Translations under genes and position numbers: made by a program
Notes under the pieces: model-generated
Told to the model about the DNA's origin: nothing
What the model saw: the letters and a program-made list of their open reading frames with translations, nothing else
The model's database searches: none
Shown: piece after piece, positions 47,001-57,380 of the stretch
Numbering within the stretch: position 1 is the first letter of the stretch
How the letters are laid out: every line of letters starts with the position of its first letter
Assembly (NCBI GenBank): GCA_040437565.1
Contig: JBDOQK010000013.1
Location: forward strand, 1-64,000
Source of the DNA: Albugo candida
Taxonomy: Eukaryota; Oomycota; Peronosporomycetes; Albuginales
Direction of reading: 5' to 3'
Length of the DNA stretch: 64,000 nucleotides

Positions 47001-50000
47001 AATTTGCAGCAATTATCACGCACATTTATCTCTATTTCTCGACGAAAAGCTCCGATTCCGAGCTGTTACGCCATGCTGCCTCCATGTGGAGCCTGGTTCT
47101 TCCTCATATCGCCTCACTGAATTGGAATCAGCTGAATGCGTCGATGGTATCGAGCTTGGATGAATCAAAGAATACTATCTCATCTCTACTTGTTGCGAAT
47201 TTGTCTCAATCGCGATCTCTCGCACTTCAAATTTGGACGCAATATATCGCATTGGATCCAAACCATTGCGATGCAAAAGCCTTTCAAACGCCTTTGGAAC
47301 AATTGCGAGTATTAGAGCCAGATTGTTGCGCGTACAATTGGCTTCCTACTCGATCCATCGATCTTTATATCTTCCTCGTGGACGTGTGTTTCGACATTCT
47401 CACTCAAGAAAACGCTCTTCACGTGTCGACGCGTCAGTGTATTTCTCAAGTAATCGTTAAGATCGCTCGTACAGCGCTAAAGAGCAAATACTTTGACGAT
47501 TTGACAGAAGTGACACTGATCAAAGCTTTCCAAATCATTGCATCGACCGACTTGAGCTTTTTCAAAAACAGCAGCGAATTGGATGAGCTTCAGGGACTTT
47601 GGAAATGGCAACTCGATCAAAATAAAGGGCAAGTCGATACTGCCAAAAACAGCGTGTCACGCGGATTTTCGAATCAGAATGCAGGTTTCCAGACGTCCTG
47701 GGCATCCTTCATCTCGAATCACGCTGGTGGAGAATTCAATCCCTTTATTGTGCAAAAGGATGTGACACTGCGGGCGTCTATTCTGTCTGATGAGATGACG
47801 GCGTGTGAAGCTCTATGGACGGATTTGGCGTCCTGGGAAGCCTCTTTTAGTGAAAAAATGACCCAAAAGCGCAATGCGTATGAATTGAGTCATTTGCTCT
47901 CTTCAAAGTGTGCAGCGGAGAGGTTTCGCAGTAGGACCCGAAAGCTCATGACATTGACTGGTCAGCAACCCAACGAATTTGGACGATTTGTATACAAACT
48001 TGGCAGACGAGAAACGCGATTTCGCATTCGTTTGGTGAAGAAAGTGGTGGAAGCGTGTCGTGTACCCGCATTGAGTCGGGAATGCGATTTGGAGAGTCTG
48101 AGCGATAGTACTGGTCATCTGCCGCGATATCGTGTGTCGCTGGATCGTCGATCGAGTCAGGAGAATGAAGGAGGATGGAGAAGTGAGACGGGATCGGAAT
48201 ACGATTTGTTTGCGGATGCTCATATGCGTGCTGCGATATTAAAGTCGTCCATCGGAAAAGAGCAACAAGAACAAGCATTTGAAGATTTCTCATCCGAGGA
48301 TGAAGACGAATTAGCTGAGCACAACTCTGTAGTGAAGCCAAACGGCCCGATCGAAGGACAAGGAATGAAACAGGAAGCAGCTGATCGAGTAAACCAGACG
48401 CTAGGCACCTCATCTTTTGGAGCGTCTGTCATGAATCTTGTGGGTGGCGTGGCGGAAAGAGTACAACAAGCGGCCAGAGATGCAAAAGAAGTGGTTGACT
48501 TTCAAGTGGATGCTCTGTACACTGCTCGAGATGTCATATCTGATGAAGCACATTCCGTGTTCCAAGAAGTGTCGACGATGATAGACAATGCGACTTCGCC
48601 TAAAGCGGCTCACGCTCGAGACGGTGACAAAGACTTGAAGCATGAGTCTACGTTTGTGCCGACGACACTCAAGCAAGAGTACCGAGTGGATGCGAACTTG
48701 ATTCATCACATGCAAATCATTCAAGGCGAATTGGTTCTTACAGCTTCCAGGCTGCATTTTCGTCCCTCTTGTGTGATGGACGAGCAAGGGAATGTTATTG
48801 CCGAAAAAGGAGCGGTAGAATGGCGCTTTCTATTGAAACATCGGCGATGGAAAGTCGACGATATTGTCACATTGTATCGACGGCGATACCTTTTGAAAGC
48901 AAATGCGATCGAGCTTTTCATTTCTTCCAGTCGAAAAAATTACTTTTTTACGCTCGCAATGAATCGAATTGTGCCATTTTTTGAAGCGCTGATGGCTCGT
49001 CGTCCTCTTCTTCTTCGCAAAAGCCCAATGATGCGACGACTTCGTCTTCCAAGCAGTCTTTTTCGCAACTCAAATATGACATTTCGATGGACGCAACACG
49101 AGGTCTCGACGTTTGAATACCTAATGTGGCTCAACACTGTCGCTGGAAGAACGTACAATGATCTCACACAATATCCANNNNNNNNNNNNNNNNNNNNNNN
49201 NNNNNNNNNNNNNNNNNNNNNNNNNNNNNNNNNNNNNNNNNNNNNNNNNNNNNNNNNNNNNNNNNNNNNNNNNNNNNTTTCTATTGAAACATCGGCGATG
49301 GAAAGTCGACGATATTGTCACATTGTATCGACGGCGATACCTTTTGAAAGCAAATGCGATCGAGCTTTTCATTTCTTCCAGTCGAAAAAATTACTTTTTT
49401 ACGCTCGCAATGAATCGAATTGTGCCATTTTTTGAAGCGCTGATGGCTCGTCGTCCTCTTCTTCTTCGCAAAAGCCCAATGATGCGACGACTTCGTCTTC
49501 CAAGCAGTCTTTTTCGCAACTCAAATATGACATTTCGATGGACGCAACACGAGGTCTCGACGTTTGAATACCTAATGTGGCTCAACACTGTCGCTGGAAG
49601 AACGTACAATGATCTCACACAATATCCAATCTTCCCGTGGATCCTCTCGGACTATGACTCTAAAACGCTGGATCTCTCAAGAAGCTCCAGTTTTCGCGAT
49701 TTGGCGAAACCGATGGGAGCACTTGATCCCGATCGTTTGGCTTTTTTCCTCGACCGATGTGCCGGATTCGAAGACCCCGACATTCCCAAGTTCTTGTATG
49801 TGTCCTGATCGTCGTACTATGATTATAAATTGACGTGCTGATTGTAGATACGGCTCACATTACTCCAATATTGGCGCTGTTTTATATTACCTCATCCGAC
49901 TGGAACCATTTACGTCGTTTGCTCGTAGCTTTCAAGGCGGAAAATTCGATCACGCAGACCGAATGTTCCATTCAATTCCTGAATCATGGCGAAATTGCCT

Positions 50001-51653
50001 TACCGATCCCGTCGACCTGAAAGAACTCACACCGGAATGGTTTTATTTGCCGGAATTTCTTGTCAATTGCAATGATTGCGACTTTGGAGTGCGTCAAAAT
50101 GGCGTCCATGTTGGTGATGTCGTACTCCCAGCATGGGCAGCCTCACCTGAGGACTTTATTGCCAAGAACTATGCGGTACCCATATCACTCAGCTACGTCT
50201 TGGATCTACGTCTAAGATTGTTTTTCTGTTGTTGTAGGCTCTTGAGAGCGAGTATGTATCTCAGCATCTTCATCATTGGATCGATTTGATTTTCGGCTAC
50301 AAGCAGAGAGGAGCCGCAGCAAAAGCAGCAAATAATGTATTCTTCTATCTGACGTATGAGGGAATGGTCGATGTGGATTCGATAGCAGATGCTGTGATAC
50401 GAGCATCCATGCGGGCACAAATTGCACACTTTGGACAAACACCGAGTCAATTGCTTCGAGAACCTCATCCTTTGAGATTGAGAATTTCAGAAGAAATGAC
50501 TACAAAGCCTCAAGCCAGTGATACGTGTCGAATGACTGTATTGCGGGTACCTCATAATGCGGCAATACGTTATATCCGGGTCACGCAGTCGGCTGTATTG
50601 TGTATGGATGATCATGCCTGTGTGTCCTGTCATCGCGTTATCGGCAAACACGCTCAGAAATTTCAGCAAACATCTTTTTTTCAGGAAGGTCCTTCCAAAT
50701 TGTCCAGTCCAACCGCTCGATTGCCCGATAGAGAGCCCAATATGCTTCTCAGTCGTGAGTTTATGGAACTGTATGACCGTAAAAGTCACAAGATCATCGT
50801 CCGGCCTCAAGGTATTCCCTTACCAAGAAATATGGCATTTCTCAATGGAAACACTGTCTTCTGTACGGGTGGTCACCATGATTTCTCTGCTCGATTCTAT
50901 TCGACAGCAGACGGATCTCTGCTAACTCGTCTGCTTCAGCATCAGTCTGTAGTACAATGTGTGGCAACAAATGCATCAGGAACGCTGCTCATTCTCGGTT
51001 GCCAGGATGGGACCATGTCTGTGTGGAAGACGACGGAGCCAACATCCACGCGATTGGAAGCAGTCAAGATGTTTCGCAGCGGTAAAGGAAGACCCGTACA
51101 TGCAAAAGATTACGCAGCAGACCAAGTCTTACTAGGCCATACTGCTCCCATTACGAGCATTGCCGTTCTGAAAGATGCGGCTATTTGTATCAGCGGGTCA
51201 GCGAATAATGTCTGTCTATCCCACCATATATGGAATGGCTCCATTTTACAAGAATATAATGTGCCCGGCCACCAAAGCCCAGGAATCCTCTCCCTTGCGA
51301 TCTCGGAATTGGGACATTTTGTGGTTCAATCGCTCGGCACTGGTGTGCCAATGCTATACACATTTCATTGGAATGGCTCGATGATCGCGTCCTTGGATCT
51401 TCAAAACTCAGTCATGGACAATGTGGACATTTGTGCGCGTTATGCCAAAGTAATTATAAGTAATTCCAGGGAGGCTAAGATGCTTACGGTGTACACGCTT
51501 GAAGACCTCGTGAATATACCTCTGCCCAAGTGTCACGGAGACATTAGCGCGCAGGCACTTTCACCCGATCAAACACATGTCATATTCGGAACAGCTCAAT
51601 CGAAACTGATCATCATTCCCCTTTTTTACGCAAGTCTATTTGAAAATGTATAG
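44012..51653 (+). CDS. Neurobeachin-type BEACH-WD40 protein, 2358 aa
   Basis: Giant scaffold of the BEACH family, which acts in vesicle traffic and membrane fission. After collapsing the false 351-bp duplication the coding sequence is 44012-49177, 49629-49795, 49848-50175 and 50238-51653: 7077 nt, 2358 residues. The two true introns are 52 and 62 nt. Domains in order: N-terminal helical repeats; a concanavalin/LamG-like sandwich (about 200-370, with WTLYVDGKVL); armadillo-like region (about 400-1250); PH-BEACH (about 1550-1660, LIHHMQIIQGELVLTASRL); BEACH (about 1690-1955, FEYLMWLNTVAGRTYNDL, YGSHYSNIGAVLYYLIRLEP, FDHADRMFHSIPESW, ELTPEWFYLPEFL, HHWIDLIFGYKQRG); and a C-terminal WD40 propeller. 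The layout is that of the neurobeachin/LvsA group. Confidence 0.95.
49178..49277. other. Assembly gap with 351-bp duplicated flanks
   Basis: Exactly 100 N within the BEACH gene. 48827-49177 equals 49278-49628. Because the gap length is not a multiple of three, it throws the reading frame and makes the gene look truncated. Confidence 0.92.
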
Positions 51654-51789
51654 CAGGATGTATACTATTAACAACAATTTTACTATAAGACGTCAATTCG
51701 ACTGATTGTTATTACTGACTATGGCTCTAAAGGACGAGCATCACATCTGCAAAAGTATGTCTGTAGCTCTCTCGCAAGCCTCTCGAATA

Positions 51790-52385
51790 CTTTTCTATAC
51801 AACACTTGAACTTACTATCTCATGTGACGTCTTTCGCCGTTATATGGGTCGATCGTGATACAGCTCAAATATCGTCCATCATGGCCGATGTGTAGCTTTA
51901 GAAATAATAGTATTGGAGGCTTACCTTCGTCATCCAATTCGACGAAAACGCAGAAAGAGTGACGAAACTGCAAATGTTAAATCACAAGGAATACAAGGCC
52001 TAGAGTTGATGGCGCAAAGTCGATGACACGTTGCGCCGAGAAAAAAGTAAAACTTATTCGATGCGAATCCCAAACATCTTAAAGCGTATGCAAAAGACTT
52101 GGACCTTCTGATTGCNNNNNNNNNNNNNNNNNNNNNNNNNNNNNNNNNNNNNNNNNNNNNNNNNNNNNNNNNNNNNNNNNNNNNNNNNNNNNNNNNNNNN
52201 NNNNNNNNNNNNNNNGATGCGAATCCCAAACATTTTAGAGCGTATGCAAAAGACTTGGACCTTCTGATTGCTAGCACCTTGATTGGATCATGCCTGACCG
52301 TATGAAAGCAAGTAGTTTGCCAAATATAAAGAGACTTGACCGTTCTGACTGATATTTTACAATTTGGTTGTTTGCTCTCGCTCAA
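51790..52385 (-). other. Possible small spliced gene, unresolved
   Basis: Minus-strand frames here look partly coding. One reads FCVFVELDDEGKPPILLFLK and onward to a stop at about 51805. Another begins at an ATG at 52385 and runs through the gap. I could not connect them with introns of normal size, and no domain is recognisable. It lies tail to tail with the BEACH gene. Confidence 0.25.
52116..52215. other. Assembly gap with 56-bp near-identical flanks
   Basis: Exactly 100 N. 52060-52115 and 52216-52271 match over 56 bp with two substitutions. Confidence 0.8.
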
Positions 52386-52473
52386 AGTTATTCACCACTC
52401 GAGTTTGATGTATAAATTCTTGGCAGCTTCTGTGTACTCTTGTCCAGGAACTGCGCGTCCTGCGTATAATCGG

Positions 52474-52596
52474 CCGAACTCACTTCGGAGTCAGCACTGA
52501 GTGCGCTTTCGTGTATGTATGTTTGTATGCAGTGGCTAAAAATCTTGATGAATATCTCGTGGCTGCTTTCGTACAAAAGCGAATTCATGATCCATT
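52474..52596 (-). repeat. Inverted 123-bp copy of an exon fragment at 61941-62063
   Basis: The reverse complement of this stretch matches 61941-62063, inside exon 3 of the AP-4-appendage-like gene, with about three substitutions in 123 bp. No neighbouring sequence is shared, so it is a small recent duplication of coding sequence. The copy keeps an open frame but has no gene around it and is probably non-functional. Confidence 0.85.
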
Positions 52597-52599
52597 AGT

Positions 52600-54138
52600 A
52601 ACGACTCCAAGATATCGACGATTCTGAAGCAGAATATCTGGACTGAGACTACGTATGCTGTTCATTCCATCTTAAATCAAACGGACGTAAAAATCAATTG
52701 CTAGAATATCTGCGTAGGTATATAAAATCTCGCCTGGTAGTGGAACAACGTGGGAGCCTTCTTCGCGAGCTCGGTCCTACTCATCCGTATTGCAGCGTCG
52801 ATGACAAACTTTTATCTTTCGTAGTAGAATGTTCTGTTGTCGTTCCTCGTATTTGCAGAAGAATATGCGTTTTGTAAGCCCCAAGACCGATATTAGCCAT
52901 GGTCCGACAGTGAGGTGAACAGCTTCATTGAGTGGTAGGGGACCGTTTTGCATACTTCTTGCTAAAATGTGATCAACACAGATAATGACTTGTGCTGTTC
53001 ATAGGAGTAGGATCAGAAAGCTTTCTTACACCAACTTATAATTGTATTTGAGAGCTATGCCAAAGTCATTTAGTAATTTCACGATATGGTATTGCTGATG
53101 GTGACTCGGAGCTATACGAGGGGCGTGTGGTGGATAATGGCGGTTAGAAGGAAACCAATCGGATCACCAACGTACATATTATCATTGTATTATGAACAGT
53201 ACGGTACACGTAGATGTGTGGTACACGTCAGTCCAACTCATTTCCTTTTTAGGGTTAGACTAACTAGTAGAGTGAACTTGGAAAAAATATATAGATACTT
53301 TTTGCTCTATATTGCTGCGTAGTGTTTCCGGATTATTCCAGCCCTTTGATCAAGGGCCTCAAGTAGTCCAGCCCGGAGACCACCACCACAGAGCTATATA
53401 TTTATCAGAAATCAAGTAACTCCGCCCTACGAGTACTGCAAAACATAAGCTTAATAGTGAATAATCTATGAGAAAATCAATAGCAAGGCCGAAAGAAATG
53501 ACTCAGCCAGTACGCAATTACAGTGAGCTCGAATTATAGTGAGGTAGATGAAATTCGGTTATCCGGACAGACATTGTAAGATATTCCTAGAATTGATTAC
53601 TTTGATGCTACAGCTGGATCAGAACCCAATGCTAGAAGTCATTACATGCTGTGTGCTTGATGAGCCGAACTAGAGGAGAATGGAATCATTCAAGACAAAG
53701 AGCTAAATTTGAGAAATCGATAAAGAAAAAATATTCAGAATGAGACCAAATCCAATGGAAGAACGAATGATCTCGAAAGGTAACCTCGGCATGAGCTGCT
53801 TGTGACAGAAATGGACAGTACCTAATTGCGTGCTCACAAACCAAGTGGATACTATAGATCATCTCGTGGGGACGTCAATGAATGAAATGTGTCTACTTGC
53901 AAAGTAACTCTACTCATTGTGAGAGTAGGGTGCCAATGCTTCCCTGACATCGGAGTGATAGCATTGTAACTTTATCCATCAACCATGCTTCATGTACACA
54001 GAAGAAGACATGTCAAAGTCTTCATCAAAGCATCTGAGTCGTAGAAGAGAGACTCAACACGCAAAATGTTGCAATAAAAAAAGTCAGGTATCTCCAAGCT
54101 GCAAGGACGACAGCGGAAGCGCTCAAATCGTTCGTAAA
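52600..54138. other. Gene-poor AT-rich stretch
   Basis: I see no supported gene or repeat here. A 78-codon frame at 53086-53322 has no recognisable domain. Confidence 0.5.
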
Positions 54139-54314
54139 TTGTTTAATGGGGACCTATGGATTTAATACCACTTTTTTAAAAGTTAAAACAATATGGTTTA
54201 TATACCAAAGCGAATATTACACAGGCGAAATTGCAAAAATATGAAAAATACACCAAAAAGTCTGAACTTTATGTAAGAATATGAAGAAGATATTGTTTTA
54301 TCACTAGGAAAAGA

Positions 54315-55271
54315 TTATTCCTTGCAGGTGCGCTTGTTGTGGCCGTAGTTACCGCATGTAGTGCACTTGTTGCTGCGCTTCTTCTTGAAAGCTTCTGTGG
54401 CAGCCTGAGACTCGATTCGCTTCGACTTCTTCGGCCGGCCACGCTTTTTTGACNNNNNNNNNNNNNNNNNNNNNNNNNNNNNNNNNNNNNNNNNNNNNNN
54501 NNNNNNNNNNNNNNNNNNNNNNNNNNNNNNNNNNNNNNNNNNNNNNNNNNNNNTGTGGCCGTAGTTACCGCATGTAGTGCACTTGTTGCTGCGCTTCTTC
54601 TTGAAAGCTTCTGTGGCAGCCTGAGACTCGATTCGCTTCGACTTCTTCGGCCGGCCACGCTTTTTTGACACCGTGAGTGGGTGATGCTTTTCTAAACGCG
54701 TCATTTCATCCATCGTCACGCATGGATTCATGAACTGACACTGCGTGCGATCTTCATCGAAGAGTTGCGCTTTGAGTCGGATGCAGGCGTCGACACAAGT
54801 CTGGTACGTCAATCGACGCCCTTCAGCCGTCAATTTTTTCTGCATCTCAGCTGGACTGGCGTCACGACCTTTATCAAGGACGAACTGGCGGGCGGAATCA
54901 AGGAAAGCGACGTATGAAGACTTGCTTCCACGACTCGCTTCATATGAAGCCAAGTCAACCCTCGTAGCGTCGCATGTATGCGGCACAAACGTATGAGGCG
55001 GCTCAAATCCCCTACCATACGCAAAAGCGACCGTGAAGCTGCAATTTGGATCAACACACAACACCTTGTAGCGTCTGTTGTCGCTCGATATGACACGAAA
55101 CGCCCGTCCAACGTTTTCGTTGTATTCAATAATTGAACGTGATATGTCGTTGCGACTGGCGTAGTCGCGTGAGTAAAAATATGCACGCCCGTCTGCCCAG
55201 TCCCCTGGCGAACAGCCGTCACTTGACTCTTGTGTCTCACCAACGTAGCCGTCGCTGCCGTTAGTCGCCAT
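54315..55271 (-). CDS. MULE-encoded MuDR-like zinc-knuckle protein without catalytic core, 246 aa
   Basis: Starting at the ATG at 55271 and collapsing the duplication (54337-54315 after 54554), the frame is 741 nt, 246 residues. The N-terminal half resembles the MuDR DNA-binding domain: IIEYNENVGRAFRVI, then cysteine pair and histidine ligands in LCVDPNCSFTV and PHTFVPHTCDA. The C-terminus has an AT-hook-like KKRGRPKKSKR and a CCHC knuckle (CTTCGNYGHNKRTC) before the stop. The DDE catalytic domain that normally lies between these parts is absent: only about 100 residues separate them. It could be a DNA-binding repressor made by a non-autonomous element or an internally deleted transposase. 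The frame is intact, which suggests it is young or under selection. Confidence 0.75.
   Translation of the reverse strand: MATNGSDGYVGETQESSDGCSPGDWADGRAYFYSRDYASRNDISRSIIEYNENVGRAFRVISSDNRRYKVLCVDPNCSFTVAFAYGRGFEPPHTFVPHTCDATRVDLASYEASRGSKSSYVAFLDSARQFVLDKGRDASPAEMQKKLTAEGRRLTYQTCVDACIRLKAQLFDEDRTQCQFMNPCVTMDEMTRLEKHHPLTVSKKRGRPKKSKRIESQAATEAFKKKRSNKCTTCGNYGHXXXXXXXXXXXXXXXXXXXXXXXXXXXXXXXXXXSKKRGRPKKSKRIESQAATEAFKKKRSNKCTTCGNYGHNKRTCKE
54454..54553. other. Assembly gap with 116-bp duplicated flanks
   Basis: Exactly 100 N inside the MULE gene. 54338-54453 equals 54554-54669. Confidence 0.9.
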
Positions 55272-55481
55272 AGTCGCCAGATGTGAAAATTCTAACGATA
55301 TGGCACTCAAGAATGTGGAAACTTTAGACTTTTTGGTACATTTTTCATAATTTTACATGAACTTAAGACTTTTTGGTGTATTTTTCATATCTTTGCAATT
55401 CGCCCGTGTAATATTCGTTTTGGTATATGAATCATGCGATTTGAAAAAGTGGACTAAAATCCCCATGTCCCCTTGCTTAAT

Positions 55482-56817
55482 CATTCTAGTGTACAAGCAT
55501 CTACCCCAGCTTGCCTTCCAGCTAGCGAATATTTCAATCTGGTGAGAGAATCCCAATTTATGTAGCTCGTGTTTTTAATGCAAGCACGACCGCTTTAAGC
55601 AATGACATGCTACTGGAACTACCGTTTCCAAATTAGAAATGATCGAGAAAAAGCATTACTGTTTTATGAAATGGCGTTGCAAATGTATTTCAGTCGCCTC
55701 ATCGACGGTGTATTCAATTTGTATAGGGTCCTTAGCTAATTAATTCGGAGTAGAGATATTGCGCTTAGATGTAGCTCCAACTCTCAAGCTCTCCACTCAA
55801 AAGCGTTGCTGACGAGTTTGATTGCAGGATGTTACATTACTGAAACGGGTCGAGTGCTACAAAGACGGTGCGATACTCTGGTAAGCGAGGCTACGTTCGT
55901 TAAGCTATTCACCTACTTCTTGCGAAGCATCTGCACCTGATGCTCCTTTAAAATTCTTTCCATTCATCCTGCTCCTCACTTTTTCGTTCTAAGCTTTAAG
56001 CGCCATTTTCATAATCCAGAGGTGCTGGCATATTCGGGCTTGGTCCGTGAAATATCTTCGTCTTACAATCAACACTTCATCATACGGTTCAATGATTCTA
56101 CGATGATCGCTCCTTCGAAAAAAACGAAAAAGTGGTCACGAGTAGATCTTCCTTGGTCGGTGTAGAGTTAGGGATCTAGATGTGATGGAATTCGAACTGT
56201 AATCAATCTTGGTAATACTGAACAGTGTTGGGATGATGCCAAAACTCTGACTTTCGAAGATAATTTTGGAATGTGTTAGTGTCCATAATTTATCAAAATC
56301 TACATATTTTACCTCGTTCTTGTCCATCGACACGCTTCTCATCGCGCACGACTTGCTCAAAAAATCGCTGCATCCTGGCAATTATATAATCTCAAATTTC
56401 TGCATGAAACGAACTCCGCGAACAGCTGAAAACAAACTTGGACTTTCCCAAGTTTTGGCAACATGTCAATCGCTTTTTTCGATTTGAGAGGTGATCGTCG
56501 AAAATGCTTGTTAGTTAAGGGATTCAGAAACAATAGATTTCAACAACCATTTACTCGCAGAATACTCATTTATGCCTTCGGACTCACTGAAAAAAATCAT
56601 GCAGAGTTTGATCTGGCATTAGCGAGAGCGCTATCATCCACGCCAGGACATTCGCTTCTACACTAGATTTACAATTGCATTTTGCTAAAATCCGATTTGT
56701 TGGCATATTGGTTTCGAGCAAGGCTGTTCGGTCTAAATATGTGCTCTGGGGATGCAAATCCCCACAAACCTCACATTGAGGACTAGCTGGGTATATCAAA
56801 TTCCCTAGAGAAAGCTC
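55482..56817. other. Gene-poor stretch, possible remnants
   Basis: No supported gene. Short minus-strand frames at about 56584-56799 and 56136-56381 could be further exons or remnants of the small gene at 56818-57260, but I could not join them. Confidence 0.4.
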
Positions 56818-57260
56818 TCAATGCCTAAACACGAAAGAACAGACTGCTTGCACCCAGAAAGATGTGTTACGCGCAGCAACAGCCAAGAAGCCAAACTGGG
56901 TTACACGCAAAGCTGCTTCCCAAGCCACCGTTGGACTTGCACGATCATTTGACTGCTGCAAACAATTCTGAAGCGATGTACTTGTACATATCCCCGGGAT
57001 GGGTGTAAGAAGACGGTGACTTGCTGCTATCGAGTCCATCTCTACGGCTCCTCGGATTACAATCTTTACAAAATGTCTCAATACCTCATACAACTCGGGA
57101 GCAGATAGTTTACTCTGCATTCCGATACATCGCGGGTATCATTTGTCAAAGATGTAGAGGACCTTATAGTGAATATGTGCAGCTTCCATGCGTCTATTTC
57201 CTCCTGTTGAAGCCGCGTGTAAATACCTGTTATTGCATCATGCGACGTTCGCTTTGACAA
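56818..57260 (-). CDS. Small protein of unknown function, 130 aa
   Basis: Two exons on the minus strand, 57163-57260 and 56818-57112, with a 50-nt intron. They total 393 nt, 130 residues. The product is mostly helical (RLQQEEIDAWKLHIF, then APELYEVLRHFVKIVIRG) with no signal peptide, membrane helix or known motif. The intron is supported by phase and a branch-like CTTTGAC, though its donor (GTCCTC) is weak. The ORF might continue into more exons downstream. It is head to head with NAD synthetase, 120 bp away. Confidence 0.5.
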
Positions 57261-57380
57261 ATTCGTTCAGCGTCAAGTACTTCCTTGATCGCCAATATCG
57301 ACGCATAAAGTCTCAGTATGGCATCAATCAATCTCACAACTCAAGATTTTGTCACTTTTTACCAATCAAATAGATACCGC
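57261..57380. promoter_or_regulatory. 120-bp divergent promoter before NAD+ synthetase
   Basis: Space between the ATG at 57260 (minus) and the NAD synthetase ATG at 57381 (plus). On the plus strand GTCACTTTTTACCAAT, near 57350, loosely resembles an oomycete initiator. Confidence 0.35.

Larger units (their letters stand above)
54148..55472 (-). mobile_element. Mutator-like (MULE) transposon with long inverted repeats
   Basis: The left end (from 54148) and the right end (to 55472) are inverted repeats that begin GGGGAC and match for at least 130 bp. The best-kept part is the stretch containing CGAATATTACAC and GAAAAATACACCAAAAAGTCT. The flanks are TTGTTTAAT (54139-54147) and TTGCTTAAT (55473-55481), a 9-bp target duplication with one change, the size made by Mutator elements. 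Inside is one minus-strand gene. A false duplication around a 100-N gap lengthens the element; its true length is about 1.1 kb. Too short for a full transposase, it is non-autonomous or derived. Confidence 0.85.

Noticed and set aside
51896-51933. Tiny exon MTK spliced to LHIGHDGRYLSCI
   Set aside because: The intron would be 29 nt, well below every other intron in the window, and the same region is open without splicing in another frame.
57318-57380. Upstream ATG as the NAD synthetase start
   Set aside because: The 21 extra residues have no family counterpart, and the shorter form matches the conserved MSxLxTxATCNLNQW start.
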